Origin: Pseudomonas sp. BMS12 | GTDB taxonomy: Bacteria > Pseudomonadota > Gammaproteobacteria > Pseudomonadales > Pseudomonadaceae | NCBI RefSeq assembly: GCF_001592875.1 | Contig: NZ_LSOF01000015.1 | Location: forward strand, 96,341-160,340 | Direction of reading: 5' to 3' | Length of the DNA stretch: 64,000 nt | Part shown: piece after piece, positions 52,447 through 62,047 of the stretch | How the letters are laid out: each line of letters starts with the position of its first letter | Numbering within the stretch: position 1 is the stretch's first letter | Notes under the pieces: model-generated | Database searches by the model: none | What the model saw: the letters and a program-made list of their open reading frames with translations, nothing else | What the model was told of the DNA's origin: nothing | Translations under genes and position numbers: made by a program

Positions 52447-54765
52447 ATGACTCGATCCCGTACCCCTCGTAAAGGCGCCAAGCGCCGCTCCGGCAGCTCC
52501 CGTTCCTGGCTGGGCTGGTTGTTCAAACTGGCACTGGTCGGCCTGGTGGTGGTAGCTGGCTTTGCCGTTTATCTGGATGCCGTGGTGCAGGAGAAATTCT
52601 CCGGCAAGCGTTGGACGGTGCCCGCCAAGGTCTATGCACGGCCGCTGGAGTTGTTCGTCGGCCAGAAGCTCAGCAAGACCGATTTCCTCACCGAGCTGGA
52701 TGCGCTCGGCTACCGCCGCGAGGGTGCTGCCAATGGCCCCGGCGCCGCTGCGGTGAATGGCAATCTGGTCGATTTGCATACTCGCGGTTTCCAGTTCTAC
52801 GAAGGTAGCGAGCCGGCTCAACGGGTGCGGGTGAAGTTCTCCGGCGACTACGTGGCCGGGCTGACTCAGGCCAATGGCGCCAATCTGGCGGTGGCGCGCA
52901 TGGAGCCGCTATTGATTGGCGGCTTGTATCCCGCGCACCACGAAGATCGCATCCTGATCAAGATCGACCAGGCACCACCCTATCTGGTGGAGACCCTGGT
53001 GGCGGTCGAGGATCGCGAGTTTTTCAATCACTTCGGCGTATCGCCCAAGGGCATTGCGCGTGCAGTCTGGATCAACGCCACCGCGGGGCAGCTGCGCCAG
53101 GGTGGCAGTACCCTGACCCAGCAGTTGGTGAAGAACTTCTATCTCTCCAGCGAGCGTAGCCTGACGCGCAAGCTGACCGAAGCCATGATGGCGGTGCTGC
53201 TCGAGCTGCACTACGACAAGAAGGAGATCCTCGAGGCATACCTCAATGAGGTGTTCCTCGGCCAGGATGGCCAGCGCGCCGTGCATGGCTTCGGTCTGGC
53301 CAGCCAGTACTTCTTCAGTCAGCCGCTGGGCGAACTCAAGCTCGAGCAGGTGGCTTTGCTGGTGGGTATGGTCAAGGGGCCGACCTACTACAACCCGCGA
53401 CGCAATCCCGAGCGCGCCCTGGAGCGGCGCAATCTGGTGCTCGACCTGCTGGTGCAGCAGGGCGTGGTGAGTGCCGAACAGGCTGAGGCGGCGAAGAAGA
53501 AGCCGCTGGGTGTGACCAAGCGCGGCAGTCTGGCCGACAGCTCATTCCCCGGTTTCCTCGACCTGGTCAAGCGTCAGCTGCGCCAGGACTACCGCGAAGA
53601 GGACCTGACCGAGGAAGGCCTGCGTATTTTCACCAGCTTCGATCCGATCATTCAGCTCAAGGCCGAAGCGGCCCTGGGCGAAACCCTCAAGCGCCTTTCC
53701 GGGCGCAAGGGTGTGGATGAGGTGGAAGCGGCCATGGTCGTCACCAATCCGGAGACCGGCGAGGTGCAAGCCCTGATCGGTAGTCGTCAGCCGCGTTACG
53801 CCGGTTTCAACCGGGCGCTGGATGCCAATCGGCCAATCGGTTCGCTGATCAAACCGGCGGTTTACCTCACTGCCCTGGAGCGACCGAGTCAGTACACCCT
53901 GACCAGTTGGCTGGAGGACACGCCGTTTTCTGTGAAGGGCCAGGATGGTCAGGTCTGGCGACCGCAGAACTACGACCACAAGGCTCACGGCACCATCTAC
54001 CTCTATCAGGGGCTGGCCAATTCCTACAACCTGTCGACTGCCAAACTCGGTTTGGAACTGGGCGTGCCCAATGTGCTCAAAACCCTTGCGCGCCTTGGTG
54101 TCGAGCGTGACTGGCCGGCTTATCCCTCGATGTTGCTGGGCGCCGGAGCCCTGAGCCCGATGGAAGTGGCCACTATGTACCAGACCCTGGCCAACGGTGG
54201 CTTCAATACACCGCTGCGCGGTATCCGCAATGTGCTGGCCGCGGAAGGTGAGCCACTCAAGCGTTATCAGTTCCGTATCCAGCAACGCTTCGATCCGGGG
54301 GCGATCTACCTGGTGCAGAACGCCATGCAGCGGGTGATGCGCGAGGGCACTGGACGTTCGGTGTACAGTCAATTGCCGGCCTCGCTGACGCTGGCGGGCA
54401 AGACCGGAACCAGCAACGACTCGCGTGATAGCTGGTTTGCCGGTTTCAGTCAGGATCTGCTGGCCGTGGTCTGGTTGGGGCGCGACGACAACGGCAAGAC
54501 GCCGCTGACCGGCGCCACGGGGGCATTGCAGGTCTGGGCGGGCTTCATGAAGAAGGCCGACCCGCTGCCGCTGGATATGCCCATGCCGGACAATGTGACG
54601 GCGGCCTGGGTGGATGCCAGCAGTGGCCAGGGCTCTGCGGCAGGTTGCCCGAATGCCGTGGAGATTCCTTATATACGTGGCAGCGAACCGGCAGCGGGCG
54701 CCCCGTGTGGCATGGGGGCTCCGGCGGACTCGGTGATGGACTGGGTGCGTGGTTGGCTCAACTGA
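52447..54765 (+). CDS. mrcB: class A penicillin-binding protein 1B
   Basis: The 772-residue bifunctional PBP1B (PonB) polymerises and cross-links peptidoglycan. A basic cytoplasmic tail is followed by a membrane helix (about 21-44) and a UB2H-like region. The GT51 glycosyltransferase has catalytic Glu in VEDREFFNHFGVS, then RQGGSTLTQQLVKNFYLS. The transpeptidase has Ser in GSLIKP, SYNLSTAK and KTGTSNDSRDSW. All motifs are intact. The probable activator lpoP follows 24 bp downstream. The ATG has no clear Shine-Dalgarno sequence. Confidence 0.97.
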   Translation: MTRSRTPRKGAKRRSGSSRSWLGWLFKLALVGLVVVAGFAVYLDAVVQEKFSGKRWTVPAKVYARPLELFVGQKLSKTDFLTELDALGYRREGAANGPGAAAVNGNLVDLHTRGFQFYEGSEPAQRVRVKFSGDYVAGLTQANGANLAVARMEPLLIGGLYPAHHEDRILIKIDQAPPYLVETLVAVEDREFFNHFGVSPKGIARAVWINATAGQLRQGGSTLTQQLVKNFYLSSERSLTRKLTEAMMAVLLELHYDKKEILEAYLNEVFLGQDGQRAVHGFGLASQYFFSQPLGELKLEQVALLVGMVKGPTYYNPRRNPERALERRNLVLDLLVQQGVVSAEQAEAAKKKPLGVTKRGSLADSSFPGFLDLVKRQLRQDYREEDLTEEGLRIFTSFDPIIQLKAEAALGETLKRLSGRKGVDEVEAAMVVTNPETGEVQALIGSRQPRYAGFNRALDANRPIGSLIKPAVYLTALERPSQYTLTSWLEDTPFSVKGQDGQVWRPQNYDHKAHGTIYLYQGLANSYNLSTAKLGLELGVPNVLKTLARLGVERDWPAYPSMLLGAGALSPMEVATMYQTLANGGFNTPLRGIRNVLAAEGEPLKRYQFRIQQRFDPGAIYLVQNAMQRVMREGTGRSVYSQLPASLTLAGKTGTSNDSRDSWFAGFSQDLLAVVWLGRDDNGKTPLTGATGALQVWAGFMKKADPLPLDMPMPDNVTAAWVDASSGQGSAAGCPNAVEIPYIRGSEPAAGAPCGMGAPADSVMDWVRGWLN

Positions 54766-54789
54766 ATTTTGTTGTAAGTGAGGATGTGC

Positions 54790-55503
54790 ATGGCTAGGTG
54801 GTGGATTGCGGTGGTGGCGGTGTCTGCAGTGCTGACGGGTTGCGCCAGCGTGCCGCAGGGCTCCATTCCGGTAGTGGACTCCAGTGGGCGCCTGCTCGAT
54901 GACGAGCAGGGCGGCGGCTATGGTGTGTCCAGTGCGCCTGCACCGCAGGCGCAGGATCTGCCGCAGGACTCCGGCGTGGTGGTGATGGTGCCAGGCGGCG
55001 TGAACTCGGCCCCCTTGCAGACCTTTCCGGACGGTAGCAGCGTCACCCCCTCGACGTTTGAGTCGGGGCCGCTGAGCAGCGCTCCTCTTGCTGGTGCTGC
55101 CGATGGCTATCAGGCGGCGCCGATCCCCAGCATGCCCAGCGGCATCCCTGGCGGTGGCAGTCTGGCGGCGGACGAACAGCTCGATGGTCCGGTGCTGGCG
55201 CTATTGACCAGCGCGCAGCAGCAACAAAGCAGTGGCGATCTGGATGGCGCTTCGTCCAGTCTGGAGCGTGCCCAGCGCATCGCCCCGCGGGAACCACAGG
55301 TACTTTATCGCCTGGCGGAGGTGCGCCTGGCTCAAGGCGATGCGGCCCAGGCCGAGCAGTTGGCGCGCCGTGGTCTGACCTACGCCAATGGGCGCCCGAC
55401 CTTGCAGGCGGGTCTCTGGGGGCTGATCGCCCAGGCGCGCGAGCGTCAGGGCGATGCCGCAGGCGCAGCGCAAGCTCGTGAGCGAGCACGGGTCAGCCTC
55501 TGA
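54790..55503 (+). CDS. lpoP: LpoP-like outer-membrane lipoprotein activator of PBP1B (TPR)
   Basis: A 237-residue lipoprotein with signal peptide MARWWIAVVAVSAVLTGC (lipidated Cys18). A long low-complexity Pro/Gly/Ser linker (about 20-135) is followed by TPR-type helices (SSSLERAQRIAPREPQVLYRLAEVRLAQGD). LpoP, described in P. aeruginosa, is a TPR lipoprotein encoded next to ponB that activates PBP1B; position and architecture agree. I chose ATG at 54790, with AGTGAGGA as ribosome-binding site, over GTG 54778 or ATG 54784. Its stop overlaps yqcC (TGATG). Confidence 0.85.
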   Translation: MARWWIAVVAVSAVLTGCASVPQGSIPVVDSSGRLLDDEQGGGYGVSSAPAPQAQDLPQDSGVVVMVPGGVNSAPLQTFPDGSSVTPSTFESGPLSSAPLAGAADGYQAAPIPSMPSGIPGGGSLAADEQLDGPVLALLTSAQQQQSSGDLDGASSSLERAQRIAPREPQVLYRLAEVRLAQGDAAQAEQLARRGLTYANGRPTLQAGLWGLIAQARERQGDAAGAAQARERARVSL

Positions 55504-55832
55504 TGGATACGCGCCTGTCTGCTGTTGCTGAGCAACTGTTGCTGATCGAGCGGGAATTGCGTGTGCTGGGGCTCTGGTCGGTCGAGCCGCCGAGCGCGGA
55601 GGCATTGGCCAGCGTGCAGCCGTTCTGCGTGGATACCATGAGTTTCGAAGCCTGGCTGCAGTGGCTGTTCCTGCCGCGGATGAAGGCGCTGCTGGAGTCG
55701 TCTGGAGCCTTGCCCTCGGCTTCGGGCATCCGCCCGATGGCGGAGGAGTGCTATCGCGGCCGTGAGACCGAAGTGCTTGGCTTGCTACGGGAGCTGGGGG
55801 AGTTTGATCGACTGATCACGAGCGCTGGTTAA
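55503..55832 (+). CDS. yqcC: YqcC family protein (DUF446)
   Basis: A 109-residue DUF446 protein: helix-rich, with RELRVLGLWSVEPPS, the conserved TMSFEAWLQWLFLPRMKALL and PMAEECYRG. The function is not established. Its ATG overlaps the lpoP stop by 1 bp, so it is part of the mrcB-lpoP-yqcC operon. In E. coli YqcC is encoded beside truC. Confidence 0.9.
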   Translation: MDTRLSAVAEQLLLIERELRVLGLWSVEPPSAEALASVQPFCVDTMSFEAWLQWLFLPRMKALLESSGALPSASGIRPMAEECYRGRETEVLGLLRELGEFDRLITSAG

Positions 55833-55857
55833 GCGCTCGTGATGCTGCCGTTCCCGT

Positions 55858-56295
55858 TTACTTGCAATTCTCGGAAATCAGCTTCTTGCTTTCGGCGATT
55901 TGTGCCTGGCGCTCTTCTTCGGTAAGGCGACGCAACTCGCCTTTGTCTTCTACGCGAACGCGTGGGTTGTTTTCTAACTGAGAAAGGTTGGTGCGTACTG
56001 CTTCGCAGTATTTCCTGCGCTCGGCTTCCTGCTCGGCAACTTCCTTTTTCACCTTCTCATCAATGGCTTTCTGCTCCGGCTCGGCGGTAGGGGCTGCGCT
56101 GCTGGGGGCAGGCTGTTCCACGGAAAGCTTGGGTTGGGAAATGTTCGGATTCACCTCGGCAGCCTGCTGGCCTTCAGGTGGCTGCGAGCCAAAGTGAACA
56201 TTGCCTTGCGCGTCCACCCACTTATAAATCTGGCCAGCACTGGCATTGGCGCTCAGGGCGAGCAGCACACTGCACGCGAGAATCATGCGACGCAT
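55858..56295 (-). CDS. DUF4124 periplasmic protein
   Basis: A 145-residue exported protein: signal peptide MRRMILACSVLLALSANASA, then the DUF4124 domain QIYKWVDAQGNVHFGSQPPEG. A Pro/Glu linker follows, then a charged helical region and Cys at both EAVRTN-adjacent (KYCEAV) and terminal (SENCK) positions, which could form a disulfide. DUF4124 proteins are common in pseudomonads and have no known role. It is convergent with yqcC. Confidence 0.85.
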   Translation of the reverse strand: MRRMILACSVLLALSANASAGQIYKWVDAQGNVHFGSQPPEGQQAAEVNPNISQPKLSVEQPAPSSAAPTAEPEQKAIDEKVKKEVAEQEAERRKYCEAVRTNLSQLENNPRVRVEDKGELRRLTEEERQAQIAESKKLISENCK

Positions 56296-56411
56296 GTCAT
56301 TTCCTTCTTGAAGTCGGCAGCAAAAACCTGCCGGTTACTATAACCAAAACCTGCAAATCTTCATCCTGCTCCATGTCACAAGCCGCGATTACAAGAAACT
56401 GCGTGCTATGA

Positions 56412-56440
56412 CTTGACTTGCTGTTCAGTAATCCGAACAA
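56412..56440 (+). promoter_or_regulatory. possible ilvIH promoter with long leader
   Basis: TTGACT (56412-56417), 17-bp spacer, AACAAT (56435-56440). It would leave a leader of about 260 nt before ilvI. The 414-bp gap 56296-56709 contains no convincing gene; short frames in the leader lack runs of Leu/Val/Ile codons, so a classic peptide attenuator is not evident. Confidence 0.35.
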
Positions 56441-56709
56441 TCGCCCATTCCTGCTGTAGTGGAGTCCGCCGCAAGCGTCCTTCAGCTCAGTGGAAAAAGG
56501 CGCTACCCGTGCCGACCCCCGTTACACCCGCAACGCGTTACCTCGCGCTGGGAAGGAAAGGCTCCGCAAGATTGGGCCGTTCCGCTACTCGTCAAGCAGA
56601 CCCCTGCACTATCTCGCGACCACAGTCGTGATCGTCTGCCGGCCAGTAAGACCTACATCAAGGACCACTCGTTGTCGGGTGGTAATCTGGCGTTCTAGAG
56701 GTGAACAAC

Positions 56710-58440
56710 GTGGAGCTTTTATCCGGCGCTGAAATGGTCGTCCGCTCGTTGCGTGACGAAGGCGTGAAGTACATCTATGGGTACCCGGGCGGTGCCCTCC
56801 TGCACATCTATGATGCTCTGTTCAAAGAGCCGGAAGTGACCCATATCCTGGTGCGTCACGAGCAGGCCGCTACTCATATGGCCGACGGCTATGCCCGCGC
56901 GACCGGCAAGGCCGGTGTGGTGCTGGTGACTTCCGGTCCCGGCGCGACCAATGCTGTGACCGGCATCGCCACGGCCTACATGGACTCGATCCCGATGGTG
57001 ATCATTTCCGGCCAGGTGCCCAGCACCGTGGTCGGTACCGATGCCTTCCAGGAAACCGACATGGTCGGTATTTCCCGTCCGATCGTGAAGCACAGCTTCA
57101 TCATCAAGCATCCTTCGGAAATCCCCGAAGTGATCAAGAAAGCCTTCTACCTCGCCCAGTCCGGTCGTCCAGGCCCGGTGGTCGTGGATATTCCCAAGGA
57201 CATGGGCGATCCGACCCAGAAGTTCGAGTACAGCTACCCGAAGAAGGTCAAACTGCGCTCCTACAGCCCGGCTACCCGTGGTCATTCCGGGCAGATCCGC
57301 AAGGCTGCCGAGATGCTCCTGGCTGCCAAACGTCCGGTCATGTACTCCGGAGGTGGCGTGGTCATGGGTGGGGCTTCCGAGCAGCTCACCGAACTGGCGC
57401 GCATGCTCAATATTCCGGTAACCAATACCCTGATGGGCCTCGGTGCCTATCCGGGCACTGATCGTCAGTTCGTCGGCATGCTCGGCATGCACGGCAGCTA
57501 CACCGCCAACCTGGCCATGCATCATGCCGATGTGATCCTGGCGGTTGGCGCACGCTTCGACGATCGAGTGATCAATGGCGAGACCGGTGCCAAGTTCTGC
57601 CCGAACGCCAAGATCATCCACATCGATATCGATCCGGCTTCGATCTCCAAGACCGTCAAGGCTGACATCCCGATCGTCGGCCCTGTCGACAGCGTGCTGA
57701 CCGAGATGGTTGCCATCCTCAAGGAAATCGGCGAGACCCCGAACAAGGAAACCGTCGCCAACTGGTGGAAGCAGATCGACGAGTGGCGCGGTAGTGGTCG
57801 TCTGTTCCCCTACAACGAGGGTGACGGCAGCATCATCAAGCCGCAGACCGTGATCGAGACGCTGAGCGAAGTGACCAAGGGCGATGCCTTCATCACCTCC
57901 GACGTCGGTCAGCACCAGATGTTCGCGGCGCAGTACTACCGTTTCAACAAGCCGAACCGCTGGATCAACTCCGGTGGCCTGGGCACCATGGGCTTCGGTT
58001 TCCCGGCTGCCATGGGCGTCAAGCTGAACTTCCCGGAGGCCGATGTGGCCTGCGTGACCGGTGAAGGCAGTATCCAGATGAACATCCAGGAGTTGTCGAC
58101 CTGCCTGCAGTACGACCTGCCGGTGAAGATCATCAACCTCAACAACGGTGCGCTGGGCATGGTTCGCCAGTGGCAGGACATGCAATACAGCAGCCGTTAC
58201 TCGCACTCTTACATGGAATCGCTGCCTGACTTCGTCAAGCTGGCCGAGGCCTATGGTCACGTGGGCATGCGCATCACCGACCTGAAAGACCTCAAGCCGA
58301 AGATGGAAGAAGCCTTCGCCATGAAGAACCGCCTGGTCTTCCTCGATATTGCAGTGGACACCAGCGAGCACGTGTACCCGATGCAGATTCGCGGCGGTGC
58401 CATGCGTGACATGTGGCTGAGCAAGACGGAGCGGACCTGA
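56710..58440 (+). CDS. ilvI: acetolactate synthase large subunit
   Basis: A 576-residue ThDP- and FAD-dependent acetohydroxyacid synthase catalytic subunit, the first common step to valine, leucine and isoleucine. The N-terminal [19 protein letters not shown] contains the loop just before catalytic Glu in [17 protein letters not shown]. The ThDP-Mg motif is [14 protein letters not shown] through [16 protein letters not shown]. The GTG at 56710 ([13 protein letters not shown]) has AGAGGTGA seven bases upstream; an in-frame GTG at 56701 overlaps that site. The small subunit gene follows 2 bp downstream. Confidence 0.96.
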   Translation: MELLSGAEMVVRSLRDEGVKYIYGYPGGALLHIYDALFKEPEVTHILVRHEQAATHMADGYARATGKAGVVLVTSGPGATNAVTGIATAYMDSIPMVIISGQVPSTVVGTDAFQETDMVGISRPIVKHSFIIKHPSEIPEVIKKAFYLAQSGRPGPVVVDIPKDMGDPTQKFEYSYPKKVKLRSYSPATRGHSGQIRKAAEMLLAAKRPVMYSGGGVVMGGASEQLTELARMLNIPVTNTLMGLGAYPGTDRQFVGMLGMHGSYTANLAMHHADVILAVGARFDDRVINGETGAKFCPNAKIIHIDIDPASISKTVKADIPIVGPVDSVLTEMVAILKEIGETPNKETVANWWKQIDEWRGSGRLFPYNEGDGSIIKPQTVIETLSEVTKGDAFITSDVGQHQMFAAQYYRFNKPNRWINSGGLGTMGFGFPAAMGVKLNFPEADVACVTGEGSIQMNIQELSTCLQYDLPVKIINLNNGALGMVRQWQDMQYSSRYSHSYMESLPDFVKLAEAYGHVGMRITDLKDLKPKMEEAFAMKNRLVFLDIAVDTSEHVYPMQIRGGAMRDMWLSKTERT

Positions 58441-58442
58441 CC

Positions 58443-58934
58443 ATGCGCCATATCATCTCCCTGTTGCTGGAAAACGAACCAGGTGCGCTGTCGCGTATCG
58501 TCGGCCTGTTCTCCCAGCGCAACTACAACATCGAAAGCCTCACCGTGGCGCCAACCGAGGACCCGACCCTGTCGCGTCTGACGCTGACTACCGTTGGCCA
58601 TGACGATGTGATCGAGCAGATCACCAAGAACCTCAACAAGCTGATCGAAGTGGTCAAGCTGGTGAATCTGTCGGAAAGCGCCCACATCGAGCGCGAACTG
58701 ATGCTGGTGAAAGTGAAGGCCACCGGCGCACAGCGCGCCGAGGTCAAGCGCACCACCGACATCTTCCGTGGGCAGATCGTCGACGTGACTAGCAGCGTGT
58801 ATACCATCCAGTTGGCCGGAACCAGCGACAAGCTGGACAGCTTCATCCAGGCCATCGGCACTGCGTCGATTCTGGAAACCGTGCGCAGCGGTGTCACCGG
58901 TATCGCCCGTGGCGACAAGGTACTGAGTATCTGA
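58443..58934 (+). CDS. ilvH: acetolactate synthase small (regulatory) subunit
   Basis: A 163-residue IlvH. The N-terminal ACT domain (MRHIISLLLENEPGALSRIVGLFSQ) binds valine for feedback inhibition. The C-terminal domain (ELMLVKVKATGAQRAEVKR) stimulates IlvI. The ATG lies 2 bp after the ilvI stop, ensuring matched synthesis; an in-frame ATG inside ilvI is not used by homology. The operon ends at a strong terminator. Confidence 0.97.
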   Translation: MRHIISLLLENEPGALSRIVGLFSQRNYNIESLTVAPTEDPTLSRLTLTTVGHDDVIEQITKNLNKLIEVVKLVNLSESAHIERELMLVKVKATGAQRAEVKRTTDIFRGQIVDVTSSVYTIQLAGTSDKLDSFIQAIGTASILETVRSGVTGIARGDKVLSI

Positions 58935-58951
58935 CCTTCAGGTTGTTGCTG

Positions 58952-58979
58952 AAAGCCCCGCCCAGTGCGGGGCTTTTTT
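58952..58979. terminator. bidirectional terminator between ilvH and ilvY
   Basis: The stem AAAGCCCCGC / GCGGGGCTTT has a 5-nt loop, with T residues on the plus side and an A-run on the other. It touches the last codons of the convergent ilvY gene. Confidence 0.9.
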
Positions 58980-59859
58980 ATGTCTGGCGGTTCCAGAACG
59001 CAGCGATCAGCGGATCCTTGAGGCGCTTTTGCAGGGCGAACAGTCCAATGTCGTAAGCGGTTAGCGGCGGTTGGATGTCGTAGATGCGGATGCGTGCAGT
59101 CAGCGGGCTGTTGTCCAGAACGATCTGCGGCACCACGCCGATGCCGAACCCCAGGCTTACCATGCTGACGATGGCTTCGTTGCCGCTCACCTGGGCGTAG
59201 ATGCGTGGCTTGATGTTATGGCTTTTCAGCCAGCGGTCTGTGCGAGTTCTTGCAAGTCCCTCTTCCGACAGAATCATCGGTACGTCTCGCCAGGTCTCTG
59301 CGCCAGGATGCTTCAGTTGCTCATCGCTGAGTAGTTGAGGGGATTGCGGGCCGATAAATCGCAACTCGGAGCGGGTTATGGATTGGAATGCGATGTCGGC
59401 CGGCAGATTGTCCGGCCGCGCGCCGATGGCCAGGTCTTCCAACTGTTGCTGCACGCGTTCGACGGCCTTGGCCGGATCCCCGGTGTGCAGTTTCATTTCG
59501 ATGCGCGGATAGTTCTGACGGAAGCTGCTCAGAATGTCGTAGAGAAAGCTGTAGCTGGCCGTGACCGAGCAATAGAGGGAGAGTTCGCCGTGCAGGATCA
59601 GCTGGTCTTGCTTGAAGGTCTGGCGGATAGCCTGCCAGCCGTTCATGACTTCCTGAGCGTATTCGCGGAATTGTTGTCCCTCGCGCGTCAGCCGGACCGA
59701 GCGGTTGTCGCGCAGGAACAGAGGGGCGCCAAGTTCATCTTCTAACTGTTTGATGCTGCGGCTGAGGGCCGATGGGCTGACGTGCTGCTCGCGGCTGGTT
59801 TTGCCGAAGTGCAGGTTATCCGCCAAAGAAAGAAAAAGTCTGAGCGAGTGGCTATCCAT
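58978..59859 (-). CDS. ilvY: LysR-type regulator IlvY
   Basis: A 293-residue LysR regulator. The N-terminal winged HTH is MDSHSLRLFLSLADNLHFGKT / HVSPSALSRSIKQLEDELG. The effector domain matches E. coli IlvY throughout: HGELSLYCSVTASYSF, KLHTGDPAKAVERV, GNEAIVSMVSLGFGIGVVP. E. coli IlvY activates ilvC in response to acetolactate or acetohydroxybutyrate. Here it diverges from ilvC in the same way. I chose ATG at 59859 since the 17-residue upstream extension lies in the intergenic control region and is not conserved. Confidence 0.92.
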   Translation of the reverse strand: MDSHSLRLFLSLADNLHFGKTSREQHVSPSALSRSIKQLEDELGAPLFLRDNRSVRLTREGQQFREYAQEVMNGWQAIRQTFKQDQLILHGELSLYCSVTASYSFLYDILSSFRQNYPRIEMKLHTGDPAKAVERVQQQLEDLAIGARPDNLPADIAFQSITRSELRFIGPQSPQLLSDEQLKHPGAETWRDVPMILSEEGLARTRTDRWLKSHNIKPRIYAQVSGNEAIVSMVSLGFGIGVVPQIVLDNSPLTARIRIYDIQPPLTAYDIGLFALQKRLKDPLIAAFWNRQT

Positions 59860-59886
59860 AGTCGTTTCATATATTGGCATGTTGTG

Positions 59887-59910
59887 TTGCAAATATATCA
59901 TTTTACGCAA
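59887..59910. promoter_or_regulatory. candidate IlvY operator between ilvY and ilvC
   Basis: The dyad TTGC-N16-GCAA (59887-59890 and 59907-59910) encloses an AT-rich core in the 125-bp divergent region. E. coli IlvY sites are similarly built on TTGC/GCAA dyads. The exact boundaries are uncertain. Confidence 0.35.
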
Positions 59911-59927
59911 TGGTGCGGATCGCTTAA

Positions 59928-61001
<1,074 letters not shown>

Positions 61002-61021
61002 GGTCTTTCGGTGCTCTAAGG

Positions 61022-61047
61022 AACGCGGCTTCGGCCGCGTTTTTTTA
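61022..61047 (+). terminator. rho-independent terminator of ilvC
   Basis: A stem AACGCGGC / GCCGCGTT around a TTCG tetraloop, followed by seven T residues, 20 bp after ilvC. Confidence 0.93.
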
Positions 61048-61156
61048 TGCTCAGGCGGGCTTCTGGTATAAAGCCCTCTCGCTGAACCGTGTCGCTGGCG
61101 AACGCCTGGCGCTGACATCGGTCGTAGTCCTATTCAATTGCTGCAAGGTATTGTTC

Positions 61157-61984
61157 ATGAACGAACGCCCCGAGGATTCTGGCAAAGGCTCTGAAGAAGA
61201 AAGCCTGCTACCCATCGATGAGCATGTAGAGGAAGGGCATGACGACGAGGGACGCAAGGTGCGTCATCGCGGCATCTACCTGCTGCCCAACCTGTTCACG
61301 ACCGGTAACCTGTTTGCCGGCTTCTTTGCCATCGTCAGTGCCATGAACGGCAAGTTTGAGTACGCAGCTGTCGCTGTCTTCATCGCCATGGTGCTGGATG
61401 GGCTGGACGGGCGCGTGGCGCGACTGACCAATACCCAGAGCGCCTTCGGTGCCGAGTACGACTCGCTGTCCGACATGGTTGCCTTTGGCCTGGCTCCGGC
61501 GTTGCTGGCATACCAGTGGGCGTTGTCCGAGCTGGGCAATGTCGGGCTCACAGTGGCATTCATCTATACCGCATGCGCGGCCTTGCGCCTGGCTCGCTTC
61601 AATACACAGATCGGCAAGGTCGACAAGAAGTGGTTCGTGGGGCTGGCCAGTCCGGCAGCTGCGGGTGTTGTCGCGGGTATGGTCTGGGCGCTGAAGGACT
61701 TCGGTGTCGATGGTGTGGATATGCCTGTGCCGGTGGTGATGCTCTATGCCTTGCTGGTGGCCATGGCAGGCGTCCTGATGGTCAGCAATATCAAGTTCTA
61801 CAGCTTCAAGGATCTCGATTTCAAAGGGCGCGTTCCCTTCGTTGCCATCCTGGTTGTGGTCCTGGTGTTCGCCGTCGTGTTCAGCGACCCGCCCCGTATC
61901 CTGCTGTTGATCTTCCTGGCGTACGCGGTATCCGGGCCGGTGCAATATTTGTTGCAACTGCGCCGTCGCAAAACCGTCGAGTAA
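61157..61984 (+). CDS. pssA: CDP-diacylglycerol-serine O-phosphatidyltransferase
   Basis: A 275-residue membrane CDP-alcohol phosphatidyltransferase making phosphatidylserine, the precursor of phosphatidylethanolamine. The catalytic motif DGLDGRVARLTN / GAEYDSLSD fits D-G-x2-A-R-x8-G-x3-D-x3-D. An acidic cytoplasmic N-terminus of about 45 residues precedes several membrane helices. The start is ATG at 61157; a long upstream frame crosses the ilvC terminator and is not used. Confidence 0.95.
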   Translation: MNERPEDSGKGSEEESLLPIDEHVEEGHDDEGRKVRHRGIYLLPNLFTTGNLFAGFFAIVSAMNGKFEYAAVAVFIAMVLDGLDGRVARLTNTQSAFGAEYDSLSDMVAFGLAPALLAYQWALSELGNVGLTVAFIYTACAALRLARFNTQIGKVDKKWFVGLASPAAAGVVAGMVWALKDFGVDGVDMPVPVVMLYALLVAMAGVLMVSNIKFYSFKDLDFKGRVPFVAILVVVLVFAVVFSDPPRILLLIFLAYAVSGPVQYLLQLRRRKTVE

Positions 61985-62047
61985 TGTAATTTTTCCGCGG
62001 CTCCGCAGTCTATTGGCGCATCAATCGTCCTTATTGCGGAGCTCAGC

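Noticed and set aside
56413..56732. Short plus-strand frames in the ilvI leader considered as attenuator peptides
   Set aside because: They are rich in Arg/Ser/Thr, not in branched-chain codons, and no terminator/antiterminator pair is visible.
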